Source of the DNA: Leclercia adecarboxylata
GTDB lineage: Bacteria; Pseudomonadota; Gammaproteobacteria; Enterobacterales; Enterobacteriaceae
DNA: 64,000 nucleotides
NCBI GenBank assembly: GCA_901472455.1
Contig: LR590464.1
Span: 806,001-870,000, forward strand
Reading direction: 5' to 3'
In this document: positions 20,580 through 33,820 of the stretch, piece by piece
Numbering within the stretch: position 1 is the stretch's first letter
How the letters are laid out: every line of letters begins with the position of its first letter
Notes under the pieces: generated by a model
Told to the model about the DNA's origin: nothing
Seen by the model: only the letters and a program-made list of their open reading frames with translations
The model's database searches: none
Translations under genes and position numbers: made by a program

Positions 20580-21270
20580 GCGCCAGTTTCTGCACCAACG
20601 TCTCAACCATCAGGCTGGACTGTTTGGCAGCGACCACGAGGAACTCGTCGAAGCTCAGGTGAGACTGCTGATCCGCGACGTCGGAGATGGCGCGAACCAC
20701 CACGAAGGGTACGCTGAAGTTATGGCAGACGTGGGCAATGGCGGTGGCTTCCATCTCAACGGCAATCGCCTGCGGGAAGTTATGGCGGATTTTCGCCAGG
20801 TTCACGGAACCATTGATAAAGGCATCGCCGCTGACAATCAGGCCACGCACGGCGTTGAGGTTCAGTTCCGCGATGCAGCTTTCTGCGGCGGCAATCAGCT
20901 TATCATCGGCTTTGAAACCGGCCGGGCAGCCCGGGAGCTGGCCGTATTCGTACCCGAAGGCAGTAACATCGGCGTCGTGATAGCGCGCTTCGTCAGAAAC
21001 CACGATATCGCCCACTTTCAGGGTGGAGGCCAGGCCGCCCGCAGAGCCGGTGTTAATGATCACGTCTGGCTTGCAGCGTTCCAGCAGCAGGGTTGCGCCC
21101 AGCGCGGCGGAAACTTTACCGATACCCGATTTCAGCAGAGCAACTTCAGTACCGTTCAGCGTGCCGGTGTAGATCTCGCAGCCACCCAGAGAGAGGGTCT
21201 GACGGTTCTCAATTTTGTCACGCAGCAGCGTAACTTCTTCTTCCATTGCTCCAATAATACCGATTTTCAT
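20572..21270 (-). CDS. mtnN: 5'-methylthioadenosine/S-adenosylhomocysteine nucleosidase
   Basis: Cleaves adenine from methylthioadenosine, S-adenosylhomocysteine and 5'-deoxyadenosine, feeding methionine salvage and, through LuxS, AI-2 formation. The 232-residue frame is intact and equal in length to E. coli Pfs. Catalytic residues are in place: the glutamates in MEEEVTLL and AVEMEATA, and the aspartate in ISDVADQQ. It is first of the mtnN-btuF-yadS run and divergent from dgt. Confidence 0.98.
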   Translation of the reverse strand: MKIGIIGAMEEEVTLLRDKIENRQTLSLGGCEIYTGTLNGTEVALLKSGIGKVSAALGATLLLERCKPDVIINTGSAGGLASTLKVGDIVVSDEARYHDADVTAFGYEYGQLPGCPAGFKADDKLIAAAESCIAELNLNAVRGLIVSGDAFINGSVNLAKIRHNFPQAIAVEMEATAIAHVCHNFSVPFVVVRAISDVADQQSHLSFDEFLVVAAKQSSLMVETLVQKLARG

Positions 21271-21352
21271 AGATTTACTCGCGATGTGCCTTGTTAAGAT
21301 GCATAGTCTATCATGCGCTTCAGGGGAAACGCATTCTCACGCGGGGGAGCAC

Positions 21353-22867
21353 ATGGCACCAATCGACTTTCGCACCAAAATTAACTGGCACCGCCGGTAC
21401 CGCTCTCCGCAGGGGAAAAAGAGCGAACATGAGATCCTGCGGATCTTCGAAAGTGACCGCGGGCGCATCGTCAACTCGCCGGCGATCCGCCGCCTGCAGC
21501 AAAAAACGCAGGTTTTCCCCCTCGAACGCAACGCCGCCGTGCGCACCCGCCTGACCCACTCCCTGGAGGTGCAGCAGGTAGGGCGCTATATCGCCAAAGA
21601 GATCTTAAGCCGCCTCAAGGAGCAGCGCCTGCTGGACGCCTACGGGCTGGATGAGCTGACCGGGCCGTTTGAAAGCATCGTTGAGATGGCGTGCCTGATG
21701 CACGATATCGGTAACCCACCTTTCGGTCATTTTGGCGAAGCCGCCATCAATGACTGGTTCCGCCAGCGCCTGTTCCCCTCCGATGCTGCCAGCCAGCCCT
21801 GAGCGACGATCGCTGTAGTGTGCAGGCTCTACGGTTGCGTGAAGGCGAAGAGACGCTGAACGGATTGCGACGCAAGGTACGTCAGGATCTGTGTAATTTT
21901 GAAGGCAATGCTCAGGGTATCCGTCTGGTGCACTCCCTGATGCGCATGAATCTCACCTGGGCGCAGGTGGGGTGCATTCTGAAATATACCCGCCCCGCCT
22001 GGTGGCAGAGCGACCCGCCCGAGACGCACAATTACTTAATGAAAAAACCGGGCTTACTATTTCTCGGAAGAGGCGTATATCGAGCGGCTCCGGCAGGAAC
22101 TTTCTCTCACGCCCTATGGCCGTTTTCCATTGACCTGGATTATGGAAGCGGCAGACGATATTTCCTATTGTGTGGCCGATCTGGAAGATGCGGTAGAAAA
22201 AAGAATATTCAGCGTCGAGGGGCTTTATCAGCATCTTTATGATGCCTGGGGCAACCACGAGAAAGGGTCTTTATTTTCCCAGGTGGTGGAAAATGCCTGG
22301 GAGAAATCACGCTCCAATTCCCTCAGTCGCAGCACTGAGGATCAGTTCTTTATGTATTTACGCGTCAATACATTAAATAAACTGGTGCCCTATGCGGCTG
22401 AGCGTTTTATCGACAATATCGATCAGATTTATCACGGTGAATTCAATCATGCGCTACTGGAAGACGACAGTAGCTTTAGTCAACTGCTTGAGTTATATAA
22501 AAATGTCGCCATGCGCCATGTCTTCAGCCACCCTGAGGTCGAGCAGCTGGAATTACAGGGATATCGGGTAATCACCGGCCTGCTGGAGATCTACCGTCCG
22601 CTGCTACAATTATCCGCGGAGGAGTTCAGCGAGCTGGTAGAAAAGGAGCGGGTCCGCCGCTTACCGATTGAATCCCGGCTATTCCATAAACTTTCCCCGC
22701 GCCATCGGCTGGCGTATGTTGAGTCGGTCAGTAAATTTGATCGGCAGCAGCCGGAATGGCCGGTGCTGGAGTTTTATTATCGCTGCCGCCTGATTCAGGA
22801 CTATATCAGTGGAATGACAGACTTATATGCCTGGGATGAATACCGCAAGTTGATGGCAGTGGAATAA
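21353..22867 (+). CDS. dgt: Deoxyguanosinetriphosphate triphosphohydrolase, two compensating indels
   Basis: Hydrolyses dGTP to deoxyguanosine and triphosphate. The HD metal site is seen as [10 protein letters not shown] and [17 protein letters not shown] missing C near 21798 and an extra T near 22053 cancel, so the net length remains 504 residues but about 85 residues read from the wrong frames if taken literally. The start ATG 21353 follows GGGGGAG and gives [13 protein letters not shown]. The C-terminus [10 protein letters not shown] matches E. coli. A conserved degP promoter region follows. Confidence 0.95.
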
Positions 22868-22924
22868 GGCTGAGTTTTGTAAAGACGGACAATAAATTTT
22901 TACTTTTTCCAGAAACTTAATGCC

Positions 22925-22953
22925 GGAACTAAGCGCGTCGAAACGAATCTGAT
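22925..22953 (+). promoter_or_regulatory. Sigma-E promoter of degP
   Basis: GGAACTA, a 16-base spacer, then TCTGAT closely matches the extracytoplasmic-stress sigma-E consensus and lies where the E. coli degP sigma-E promoter is. Upstream, around 22876-22893, TTTTGTAAAGAC followed by ACAATAAA resembles the CpxR-binding region of E. coli degP. Confidence 0.85.
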
Positions 22954-22997
22954 ATACACAGCAATTGTGCGTGACCTGTAAATCGAGATTAAGAAAC

Positions 22998-24431
22998 ATG
23001 AAAAAAACCACTTTAGCAATGAGTGCACTGGCTCTGAGTTTAGGTTTAGCGTTATCCCCTCTGTCTGCCAGCGCAGCAGAGACTGTCTCTTCCGCAGCCA
23101 CTGCGCAACAGATGCCAAGCCTGGCACCGATGCTGGAAAAAGTGATGCCTTCGGTGGTGAGTATCAATGTCGAAGGGAGCACCACCGTCAACACGCCGCG
23201 CATGCCGCGTAACTTCCAGCAGTTCTTCGGTGACAACTCGCCGTTCTGCCAGGAAGGTTCGCCATTCCAGAGCTCACCGTTCTGCCAGGGCGGGGCGGGT
23301 GATGACAACGGCGGCGGCCAGCAGCAGAAGTTTATGGCATTGGGTTCCGGCGTAATCATTGATGCGGCCAAAGGCTATGTCGTCACCAACAACCACGTGG
23401 TGGATAACGCCAGCAGCATCAAAGTTCAGTTGAGCGACGGGCGTAAGCTTGACGCCAAAATGGTCGGAAAAGATCCGCGCTCTGATATCGCTCTGATTCA
23501 GATTCAGGATCCGAAAAACCTGACGGCGATTAAGCTGGCTGACTCAGACGCGCTGCGCGTCGGAGACTACACCGTGGCGATCGGTAACCCGTTTGGTCTG
23601 GGTGAGACGGTCACCTCCGGTATCGTTTCTGCCCTTGGCCGTAGCGGCCTGAATGCGGAAAACTATGAAAACTTTATCCAGACCGATGCGGCGATCAACC
23701 GCGGTAACTCCGGTGGTGCGCTGGTCAACCTGAACGGGGAGCTGATCGGGATTAACACCGCGATCCTCGCCCCGGATGGCGGTAACATCGGCATCGGCTT
23801 TGCGATCCCAAGTAACATGGTGAAAAACCTGACCGGTCAGATGGTTGAGTTTGGCCAGGTGAAACGCGGCGAGCTGGGTATCCTCGGCACCGAGCTGAAC
23901 TCCGAACTGGCGAAAGCCATGAAGGTTGACGCCCAGCGTGGCGCCTTTGTCAGCCAGGTGATGCCGAACTCCTCCGCAGCGAAAGCGGGGATCAAGGCGG
24001 GTGACGTGATCACCACCCTGAACGGCAAACCGGTGAGCAGCTTCGCGGCACTGCGCGCAGAAGTCGGCTCCATGCCGGTGGGCAGCAAAGTCTCCCTGGG
24101 CCTGCTGCGTGAAGGGAAGCCGGTCACGGTGACGCTGGAACTGCAGCAGAGCAGCCAGAATCAGGCGGGTACTGCTACCGCAGTCTTCAGCGGTATCGAA
24201 GGCGCGGATATGAGTAATAAAGGCCAGGATAAAGGCGTGTCGGTGGATAACGTGAAAGCCAACAGCCCGGCTGCCCGTATCGGCCTGAAGAAAGGGGATG
24301 TCATTATCGGTGCCAACCAGCAACCGATTAAAAATGTCGAAGAACTGCGCAAGATCCTCGACAGCAAACCGTCGGTGCTGGCGCTGAACATTCAGCGTGG
24401 CGACACCTCTCTCTATCTGCTGATGCAGTAA
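22998..24431 (+). CDS. degP: Periplasmic serine protease and chaperone DegP
   Basis: HtrA-family protease that degrades or holds misfolded periplasmic and outer-membrane proteins and assembles into cages. The frame is intact at 477 residues. A signal peptide of about 26 residues ends at ASAAE. The catalytic triad is seen in TNNHVVDN, RSDIALIQ and RGNSGGAL. The LA loop has two cysteines (PFCQEG, PFCQGG) before the glycine-rich segment, and two PDZ domains follow (about 285-375 and 390-475). The start is ATG 22998, chosen for its signal peptide. Confidence 0.98.
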   Translation: MKKTTLAMSALALSLGLALSPLSASAAETVSSAATAQQMPSLAPMLEKVMPSVVSINVEGSTTVNTPRMPRNFQQFFGDNSPFCQEGSPFQSSPFCQGGAGDDNGGGQQQKFMALGSGVIIDAAKGYVVTNNHVVDNASSIKVQLSDGRKLDAKMVGKDPRSDIALIQIQDPKNLTAIKLADSDALRVGDYTVAIGNPFGLGETVTSGIVSALGRSGLNAENYENFIQTDAAINRGNSGGALVNLNGELIGINTAILAPDGGNIGIGFAIPSNMVKNLTGQMVEFGQVKRGELGILGTELNSELAKAMKVDAQRGAFVSQVMPNSSAAKAGIKAGDVITTLNGKPVSSFAALRAEVGSMPVGSKVSLGLLREGKPVTVTLELQQSSQNQAGTATAVFSGIEGADMSNKGQDKGVSVDNVKANSPAARIGLKKGDVIIGANQQPIKNVEELRKILDSKPSVLALNIQRGDTSLYLLMQ

Positions 24432-24439
24432 GCTGTTCT

Positions 24440-24472
24440 GCCCCTGTTTCTGCCTGGAAACAGGGGCGTTTT
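24440..24472 (+). terminator. Intrinsic terminator of degP
   Basis: GCCCCTGTTTC and GAAACAGGGGC pair perfectly over 11 bases, followed by GTTTTC. It starts 8 bases after the degP stop. Confidence 0.88.
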
Positions 24473-24590
24473 CATCCCGTTATGTGAACCCTTCCACAAG
24501 TCCATACTTCTCCCTCTCAGTTTGTGCGTTTGCACAATGCGGCGCGAATTAATCTTCCTTATGCTTGAGCGATGCTCAGAGGAGGGTGAC

Positions 24591-25748
24591 ATGGCTGGCT
24601 GGCATCTTGATACCAAAATGGCGCAGGATATCGTGGCGCGAACAATGCGCATCATCGACACCAATATTAACGTAATGGATGCTCGTGGCCGGATCATTGG
24701 CAGCGGCGATCGTGAGCGTATTGGGGAATTGCACGAAGGTGCGCTATTGGTGCTCTCTCAGGGGCGCGTGGTAGATATTGATGACGCGGTCGCGCGGCAT
24801 CTGCATGGCGTACGCCAGGGGATCAACCTGCCGCTGCGTCTGGAAGGCGAGATCGTCGGGGTTATCGGTCTGACCGGTGAGCCGGAATCCTTACGCAAAT
24901 ATGGCGAGCTGGTCTGTATGACGGCAGAGATGATGCTGGAGCAATCCCGCCTGATGCACTTGCTGGCGCAGGACAGCCGCCTGCGTGAAGAGCTGGTGAT
25001 GAACCTGATCCAAGCGGAAGAGCATACCCCGGCGTTAACGGAGTGGGCGCAGCGTCTGGGCATTGATCTCAACCAGCCCCGCGTGGTGGCGGTCATCGAG
25101 GTTGATAGCGGCCAACTGGGCGTCGACAGTGCAATGGTCGAACTGCAGCAGCTGCAAAACGCGCTGGCGACGCCAGAGCGTAATAACCTGGTAGCGATCG
25201 TTTCATTAACCGAGATGGTGGTGCTCAAACCGGCATTAAACCAGTTCGGTCGTTGGGACGCGGAAGATCACCGTCGGCGGGTAGAACAGCTGATTTCCCG
25301 GATGAAAGAGAACGGGCAGCTGCGTTTCCGGGTCGCGTTAGGGAACTACTTTACCGGTCCGGGCAGTATTGCGCGCTCCTGGCGTACCGCCAGAACGACT
25401 ATGATGGTTGGTAAGCAGCGTATGCCGGAAAACCGCAGCTATTTTTATCAGGATCTGATGTTGCCGGTGCTGCTCGACAGCCTGCGCGGCGGATGGCAGG
25501 CCAACGAACTGGCGCGCCCGCTGGTACGTCTGAAAGCGATGGATAACAACGGCCTGCTGCGGCGCACGTTACAGGCCTGGTTCCGGCATAACGTGCAGCC
25601 GCTGGCGACGTCCAAGGCGCTCTTTATTCACCGCAATACGCTGGAATACCGCCTGAACCGTATTTCGGAGCTAACGGGGCTGGATCTGGGGAATTTTGAC
25701 GACCGGCTGTTGCTGTATGTGGCGTTGCAGTTAGACGAGCAGCGGTGA
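24591..25748 (+). CDS. cdaR: Carbohydrate diacid regulator CdaR
   Basis: Transcription activator of galactarate, glucarate and glycerate use in E. coli. The N-terminal sugar-diacid sensing domain covers about residues 5-135. The C-terminal PucR-type helix-turn-helix is seen at ATSKALFIHRNTLEYRLNR (about 340-360). Intact at 385 residues, the E. coli length. The start is ATG 24591 after a strong AGGAGGG site, rather than the upstream in-frame ATG codons. It converges on yaeH. Confidence 0.97.
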   Translation: MAGWHLDTKMAQDIVARTMRIIDTNINVMDARGRIIGSGDRERIGELHEGALLVLSQGRVVDIDDAVARHLHGVRQGINLPLRLEGEIVGVIGLTGEPESLRKYGELVCMTAEMMLEQSRLMHLLAQDSRLREELVMNLIQAEEHTPALTEWAQRLGIDLNQPRVVAVIEVDSGQLGVDSAMVELQQLQNALATPERNNLVAIVSLTEMVVLKPALNQFGRWDAEDHRRRVEQLISRMKENGQLRFRVALGNYFTGPGSIARSWRTARTTMMVGKQRMPENRSYFYQDLMLPVLLDSLRGGWQANELARPLVRLKAMDNNGLLRRTLQAWFRHNVQPLATSKALFIHRNTLEYRLNRISELTGLDLGNFDDRLLLYVALQLDEQR

Positions 25749-25786
25749 CATTGTTTACCGGATCATCCGGTCTGTGAGGTAAACGC

Positions 25787-25813
25787 AAAACGGCAACCAG
25801 AGGTTGCCGTTTT
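25787..25813. terminator. Bidirectional intrinsic terminator between cdaR and yaeH
   Basis: AAAACGGCAACC and GGTTGCCGTTTT pair over 12 bases with an AGA loop. The arms are identical to those at 19103-19129, and the sequence continues directly into REP-like copy C. Confidence 0.88.
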
Positions 25814-25818
25814 AGTGT

Positions 25819-25868
25819 TTGCACTCTCTCCATGTGGGAGAGCGCCGGGTGAGGATATCAGGCCGCAC
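25819..25868 (+). repeat. REP-like palindrome, copy C
   Basis: TTGCACTCTCTCC, a short loop, GGGAGAG, then CGCCGGGTGAGGATATCAGG and CCGCACC. It aligns with copies A and B and ends 6 bases from the yaeH stop. With the preceding terminator it forms composite C. Confidence 0.78.
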
Positions 25869-25874
25869 CGGGAA

Positions 25875-26264
25875 TTACTTGTTACGGGTCAACTTCTCAA
25901 GATCCGCTTCGATTTCCGTGATCTTGTGGGCAACGACGCTTTCCAGATGACGCAGGTCATCCAGGATCTTCCGCTTCAGATCCACCTCAGTGCGATCGCG
26001 CTGGCAAATCTGATCCAGCTCATCAATCACATAACGCAGATTAGGGCTGATCTCCTGCACTTCTTTGTAACCCTGACCGATGCCATCGGCAACGACAGTC
26101 TTACGCTGACGTGGGTACTTGAACTTCACGCTCTTGGCGAAGAACTCGCCTTTATCCTTGTGGAAATAGATTTTCAGGATATCGTTGTTGGCTTCCTGAC
26201 GGAGGCTGTAACGGTCAATTTCATCAGGATTAGTAATGCCCAGACTTTTCAGATTATCGTACAT
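25875..26264 (-). CDS. yaeH: Conserved protein YaeH (UPF0325)
   Basis: A small cytoplasmic protein of 129 residues, found throughout the Enterobacteriaceae and of unknown function. It is highly charged, with a basic stretch ([14 protein letters not shown]) and a C-terminal helix rich in D, L and E that looks coiled-coil-like. An open frame extends 21 codons upstream. I use ATG 26264 because [17 protein letters not shown] is the conserved N-terminus. E. coli carries yaeI between yaeH and dapD; here the gap is only about 110 bases. Confidence 0.9.
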   Translation of the reverse strand: MYDNLKSLGITNPDEIDRYSLRQEANNDILKIYFHKDKGEFFAKSVKFKYPRQRKTVVADGIGQGYKEVQEISPNLRYVIDELDQICQRDRTEVDLKRKILDDLRHLESVVAHKITEIEADLEKLTRNK

Positions 26265-26339
26265 AGCGGTACCCTTGATCTCAACATAACCCATGAATAA
26301 TTCACGAAAAAATCTATTTTCGCCCACCCTCAGATATAA

Positions 26340-26365
26340 AAAAAGCGGGGTTGCCCCCGCTTTTT
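26340..26365. terminator. Intrinsic terminator between dapD and yaeH
   Basis: AAAAAGCGGGG pairs with CCCCGCTTTTT, with a run of T on either strand. It lies 11 bases beyond the dapD stop and stops dapD transcripts before yaeH. Confidence 0.9.
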
Positions 26366-26376
26366 GTTATACCCGA

Positions 26377-27205
26377 TTAATCGATGGTGCGCAGCAGTTC
26401 GTTGATGCCAACTTTGCCGCGGGTTTTCGCATCGACTTTTTTGACGATAACCGCACAGTACAGGCTGTATTTGCCATCTTTTGATGGCAGGTTGCCGGAT
26501 ACCACGACGGAACCTGCCGGTACGCGACCGTAATGCACTTCACCGGTTTCACCGATCGTAAATACGGGTGCTCTGGCCGATGTAAACGCCCATGGAGATC
26601 ACCGAGCCTTCTTCCACGATCACGCCCTTCAACCACTTCGGAGCGTGCGCCGATGAAGCAGTTGTCTTCGATGATGGTCGGGTTCGCCTGCAGTGGCTCC
26701 AGAACACCACCGATACCCACGCCGCCAGAAAGGTGAACGTTTTTACCGATCTGCGCACAGGAGCCAACGGTGGCCCAGGTATCAACCATGGTGCCTTCAT
26801 CAACGTATGCGCCAATGTTCACATAGGATGGCATCAGCACGGTGTTACGGGCGATAAATGCACCCTGGCGAACCGCCGCCGGTGGCACCACACGGAAACC
26901 TTCTTTCTGGAAACGCGCTTCGTCCGTAATCAGCGAATTTCATTGGCACTTTATCGAAGTAGCGGCTTTCCGCACCGTCGATAACCTGGTTATCGTTAAT
27001 ACGGAAAGAGAGCAGTACCGCTTTCTTCAGCCACTGATGAGTGACCCACTGACCGTCGATTTTTTCGGCTACACGCAGCGCGCCGGAATCAAGCAGAGAA
27101 ATAACCTGATTAACCGCCTCGCGGGTCACGGTATCCACATTTGCCGGAGTAATTTCGGCGCGACGCTCAAAAGCGGACTCAATAACGTTTCTGTAACTGC
27201 TGCAT
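26377..27205 (-). CDS. dapD: Tetrahydrodipicolinate N-succinyltransferase, four frameshifts
   Basis: Catalyses the succinyl-CoA-dependent step of lysine and diaminopimelate synthesis. The left-handed beta-helix is recognisable from its hexapeptide repeats (for example [24 protein letters not shown], and [13 protein letters not shown]). The ATG at 27205 gives MQQLQ. Insertions near 27187, 26935, 26625 and 26567 move the frame, and the final ELLRTID stop is at 26377. The span is 829 nt, four bases over the expected 825. The gene is essential for cell-wall synthesis, so these are probably sequencing errors. Confidence 0.92.
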
Positions 27206-27235
27206 AGTTCAACTCTTTCCAGGTAAAAAAAAACA

Positions 27236-29910
<2,675 letters not shown>

Positions 29911-29944
29911 TGCGCGCCACCCATAAGAAAAAACGATAGCCATT

Positions 29945-29968
29945 AAAAAAGCCGGCATTTGCCGGCTT
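29945..29968 (-). terminator. Intrinsic terminator between map and glnD
   Basis: On the minus strand AAGCCGGC, loop AAAT, GCCGGCTT and then a T-run. It lies 4 bases after the corrected map stop and about 35 bases before the glnD start, so glnD probably has its own promoter or depends on read-through. Confidence 0.85.
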
Positions 29969-29972
29969 CTTA

Positions 29973-30766
29973 TCATGCGTCTTGCGAGAGTATCGCCGGG
30001 ATGGTGTCATCCTTGCGTAACGTCAAAATTTCGCAGCCGTTGTCGGTCACCACAATAGTATGCTCGTACTGGCAGACAAGCTCCGGTCTTTGGTTTTCAC
30101 CGTCCAGCCATCTTTCATGGTACGGATGCGGTAATCACCCGAGTTGACCATCGGCTCAATGGTGAAGGTCATGCCCGCCTGCAGCACTACACCGCCGTCA
30201 TCCGCATCATAGTGCAGAACCTGTGGCTCTTCATGGAAGACACGGCCAATACCGTGACCGCAGTATTCGCGGACCACAGAGAAACCCTGTGCTTCAACAA
30301 ATTTCTGGATCGCCGCACCGAGAGTACGCAGGCGAATGCCCGGCTTGACCATCTTCAGCGCCAGATAGAGGCTATCCTGCGTCACTTTACACAGACGCTC
30401 GCCCAGAATAGTCGGTTTGCCGACGATGAACATTTTGGAGGTGTCGCCGTGGTACTCGTCTTTAATAACGGTCACGTCGATGTTAACGATGTCGCCGTCT
30501 TTCAGCAGCTTTTCGTCATCCGGGATGCCGTGACAGACCACTTCATTAATAGAGATACACACGGATTTCGGGAAGCCGTGGTAGCCAAGGCAAGCGGAGA
30601 CCGCCTGCTGCTCATTCACGATGTAATCATTACAGATGCGGTCCAGTTCGCCGGTGCTAACGCCCGGTTTTACGAACGGCTCGATCATTTCCAGCACTTC
30701 AGCGGCCAGACGACCGGCGACGCGCATCTTTTCAATTTCTTCAGGTGTCTTAATAGAGATAGCCAT
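29973..30766 (-). CDS. map: Methionine aminopeptidase, one frameshift
   Basis: Removes the initiator methionine from nascent proteins; essential. The five metal ligands are in view: aspartates in NIDVTVIKD and HGDTSKMF, histidine in [12 protein letters not shown], glutamate in TIEPMVN and, after correction, glutamate in the C-terminal QYEHTIVV segment. A missing C near 30083 truncates the literal frame with 25 or so residues to go. Restoring it gives 264 residues and a stop at 29973. It is divergent from rpsB. Confidence 0.96.
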
Positions 30767-30887
30767 GTAATCTGTCCATCAGTGTCGTTTTTTTCGACAA
30801 TACTAGTCTAAGTGTTGTCAATGGTATCAGTCTGGCGCACATGCTGCCAAATTGAGATTCCCTCACCGCACACACCGCCAACAATTG

Positions 30888-30917
30888 TTGGTTTCGGGTA
30901 GCATTTTGTGGTATAAA
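30888..30917 (+). promoter_or_regulatory. Promoter of rpsB-tsf
   Basis: TTGGTT and TATAAA are 18 bases apart, followed by a GC-rich GCGCGCC discriminator typical of stringently controlled ribosomal-protein promoters. Transcription would begin near 30925. Confidence 0.65.
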
Positions 30918-30925
30918 GCGCGCCG

Positions 30926-31061
30926 GACTTCCGATCCATTTCAGATACACAGAATGGACGGGAGCGACAAATCTCACTTTGTGTAACAACACACACGTAT
31001 CGGCACATATTCCGGGTGCCCTTTGGGGTCGGTAATATGGGATACGTGGAGGCATAACCCC
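30926..31061 (+). ncRNA. tff: rpsB leader RNA (tff / t44)
   Basis: The 5' untranslated region of rpsB, about 160 bases from promoter to ATG, is strongly conserved with the E. coli tff (t44) RNA. Recognisable blocks are GGACTTCCGATCCATTTC, CACTTTGTGTAACAACACAC and GGATACGTGGAGGCATAACC. In E. coli this leader mediates autoregulation of the operon by S2. It accounts for most of the 320-base gap between map and rpsB. Whether a separate small RNA is released cannot be told from sequence. Confidence 0.8.
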
Positions 31062-31070
31062 AACTTTTAA

Positions 31071-31811
<741 letters not shown>

Positions 31812-31848
31812 TAAGGTTCTACCCCTTATTAGTACCGTGTATGAATAG

Positions 31849-31871
31849 GGGCCAATTATCGGCCCTTTTTT
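31849..31871 (+). terminator. Intrinsic terminator or attenuator between rpsB and tsf
   Basis: GGGCC and GGCCC pair around a 7-base loop, followed by six T. The short stem suggests partial termination, reducing tsf transcript relative to rpsB. Confidence 0.75.
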
Positions 31872-31927
31872 CAATTTATACTGTTTGGCTTCTGGCCGGG
31901 CAGTTCACATCTCCCGAGGATTTAAGA

Positions 31928-32778
31928 ATGGCTGAAATTACCGCATCCCTGGTAAAAGAGCTGCGTGAGCGTACTGGCGCAGGCATGATGGATTGCAAAA
32001 AAGCGCTGACTGAAGCGAACGGCGACATCGAGCTGGCAATCGAAAACATGCGTAAATCTGGTGCGATCAAAGCAGCTAAGAAAGCAGGCAACGTTGCTGC
32101 TGACGGCGTGATCATCACTAAGATCGACGGCACCTACGGCATCATTCTGGAAGTTAACTGCCAGACTGACTTCGTAGCTAAAGATGGCGGTTTCCAGGCA
32201 TTTGCTAACAAAGTTCTGGACGCAGCTATTGCTGGCAAAATCACTGACGTTGAAGTTCTGAAAGCACAGTTCGAAGAAGAGCGTGTTGCGCTGGTTGCTA
32301 AAATCGGTGAGAACATCAACATCCGTCGCGTGTCTTCCCTGGAAGGCGACGTTCTGGGTTCATACCAGCACGGTGCGCGTATCGGTGTTCTGGTGGCGGC
32401 TAAAGGCGCTGACGAAGAGCTGGTTAAGCAGCTGGCAATGCACATCGCTGCAAGCAAGCCAGAATTCGTTAAGCCAGAAGACGTGTCTGCTGAAGTTGTA
32501 GAAAAAGAGTACCAGGTTCAGCTGGACATCGCCATGCAGTCTGGCAAGCCAAAAGAAATCGCAGAGAAAATGGTTGAAGGCCGCATGAAGAAATTCACCG
32601 GCGAAGTTTCTCTGACTGGCCAGCCTTTCGTAATGGATCCAAGCAAGTCTGTTGCTCAGCTGCTGAAAGAGCACAACGCTGACGTAACTGGCTTCATCCG
32701 CTTCGAAGTGGGCGAAGCATCGAGAAAGTTGAGACTGACTTCGCAGCAGAAGTTGCTGCAATGTCTAAACAGTCTTAA
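31928..32778 (+). CDS. tsf: Elongation factor Ts, one frameshift
   Basis: Guanine-nucleotide exchange factor for EF-Tu. The N-terminal UBA-like domain begins [21 protein letters not shown]... and the TDFVAKD motif that contacts EF-Tu is intact. The ATG at 31928 follows GAGG. Near 32717 a G is missing (GGCGAAGCATC), so the last 22 residues leave the frame. Correction gives [18 protein letters not shown] and a stop at 32776-32778, total 283 residues. Confidence 0.97.
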
Positions 32779-32784
32779 TCAGCG

Positions 32785-32814
32785 AAAAGAAGCGCCTGAG
32801 GGCGGCTTCTTTTT
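32785..32814 (+). terminator. Intrinsic terminator of tsf
   Basis: AAAAGAAGCGCC and GGCGGCTTCTTTT pair with one bulge around a TGAG loop and end in a T-run, 6 bases after the corrected tsf stop. Confidence 0.82.
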
Positions 32815-32821
32815 GTGTACG

Positions 32822-32851
32822 TTACGTGTAAATCAGCCAAGTGCCTATAGT
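32822..32851 (+). promoter_or_regulatory. Candidate pyrH promoter
   Basis: TTACGT and TATAGT are 18 bases apart, about 78 bases upstream of the pyrH ATG and just beyond the tsf terminator. Confidence 0.45.
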
Positions 32852-32928
32852 CTCTGTGCTGAGATGCGATATATCATGTCGCCAGAATTAACCCCCATCT
32901 TAATCGTTGACAGTCCCAGGAAAGAAAT

Positions 32929-33653
32929 ATGGCTACCAATGCAAAACCCGTTTACAAACGCATTCTGCTTAAGCTGAGCGGCGAAGCGCTGCAAGGGTCG
33001 GAAGGCTTCGGTATTGACGCAAGCATCCTTGACCGCATGGCGCAGGAAATCAAAGAACTGGTTGAACTGGGCATCCAGGTTGGCGTAGTCATTGGCGGTG
33101 GTAACCTTTTCCGTGGCGCGGGTCTGGCAAAAGCAGGCATGAATCGCGTGGTGGGCGACCACATGGGTATGCTGGCAACGGTCATGAATGGCCTGGCTAT
33201 GCGTGATGCACTGCATCGTGCCTATGTGAATGCGCGCCTGATGTCCGCTATTCCACTGAATGGCGTCTGTGATAACTACAGCTGGGCCGAAGCTATCAGC
33301 CTGCTGCGCAACAACCGTGTGGTGATCCTCTCTGCCGGTACGGGTAACCCATTCTTTACTACCGATTCCGCGGCCTGCCTGCGCGGTATCGAGATCGAAG
33401 CCGACGTGGTACTGAAAGCGACCAAAGTGGACGGCGTGTTTACTGCCGATCCGGCAAAAGATCCTGCTGCCACCATGTACGATCAGCTGACCTACAGCGA
33501 AGTACTGGATAAAGAGCTGAAAGTGATGGATCTTGCGCCTTTACGCTGGCTCGCGACCACAAACTGCCGATTCGTGTCTTCAACATTGAATAAGCCTGGT
33601 GCGCTGCGTCGCGTGGTGATGGGCGAAAAGAAGGCACTTTAATCACGGAATAA
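32929..33653 (+). CDS. pyrH: UMP kinase, three indels
   Basis: Hexameric amino-acid-kinase-family enzyme converting UMP to UDP; essential, and activated by GTP and inhibited by UTP in E. coli. KLSGEAL and VIGGGN form the phosphate-binding part, and [13 protein letters not shown] the UMP site. Near 33536 a G is missing and near 33587 a T is extra, so about 17 residues are misread. A missing A near 33629 hides the final EKEGTLITE and stop at 33653. Corrected length is 241 residues. Confidence 0.97.
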
Positions 33654-33728
33654 TTTCCGTCGACGATAAATACAGGTAAGATTCCGCTTTATTTTGTAGT
33701 GATATCTTACCTGGACGCGCCTTTGGCG

Positions 33729-33755
33729 TTGTCATGAATTAAACGCGACTATACT
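33729..33755 (+). promoter_or_regulatory. Candidate frr promoter
   Basis: TTGTCA and TATACT lie 15 bases apart in the 167-base pyrH-frr gap. The boxes are good but the spacing is short, and one lost base is possible given the quality of this sequence. Confidence 0.45.
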
Positions 33756-33820
33756 TAGCACACCTGTAGCGTAGTGCTGGTGGATAGTCTGCCTGAGACA
33801 AGTTTCCAAGGATTCGTAAC

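Noticed and set aside
20446..21297. A 283-codon plus-strand frame opposite mtnN and btuF
   Set aside because: Both minus-strand genes are intact with catalytic motifs; shadow frame.
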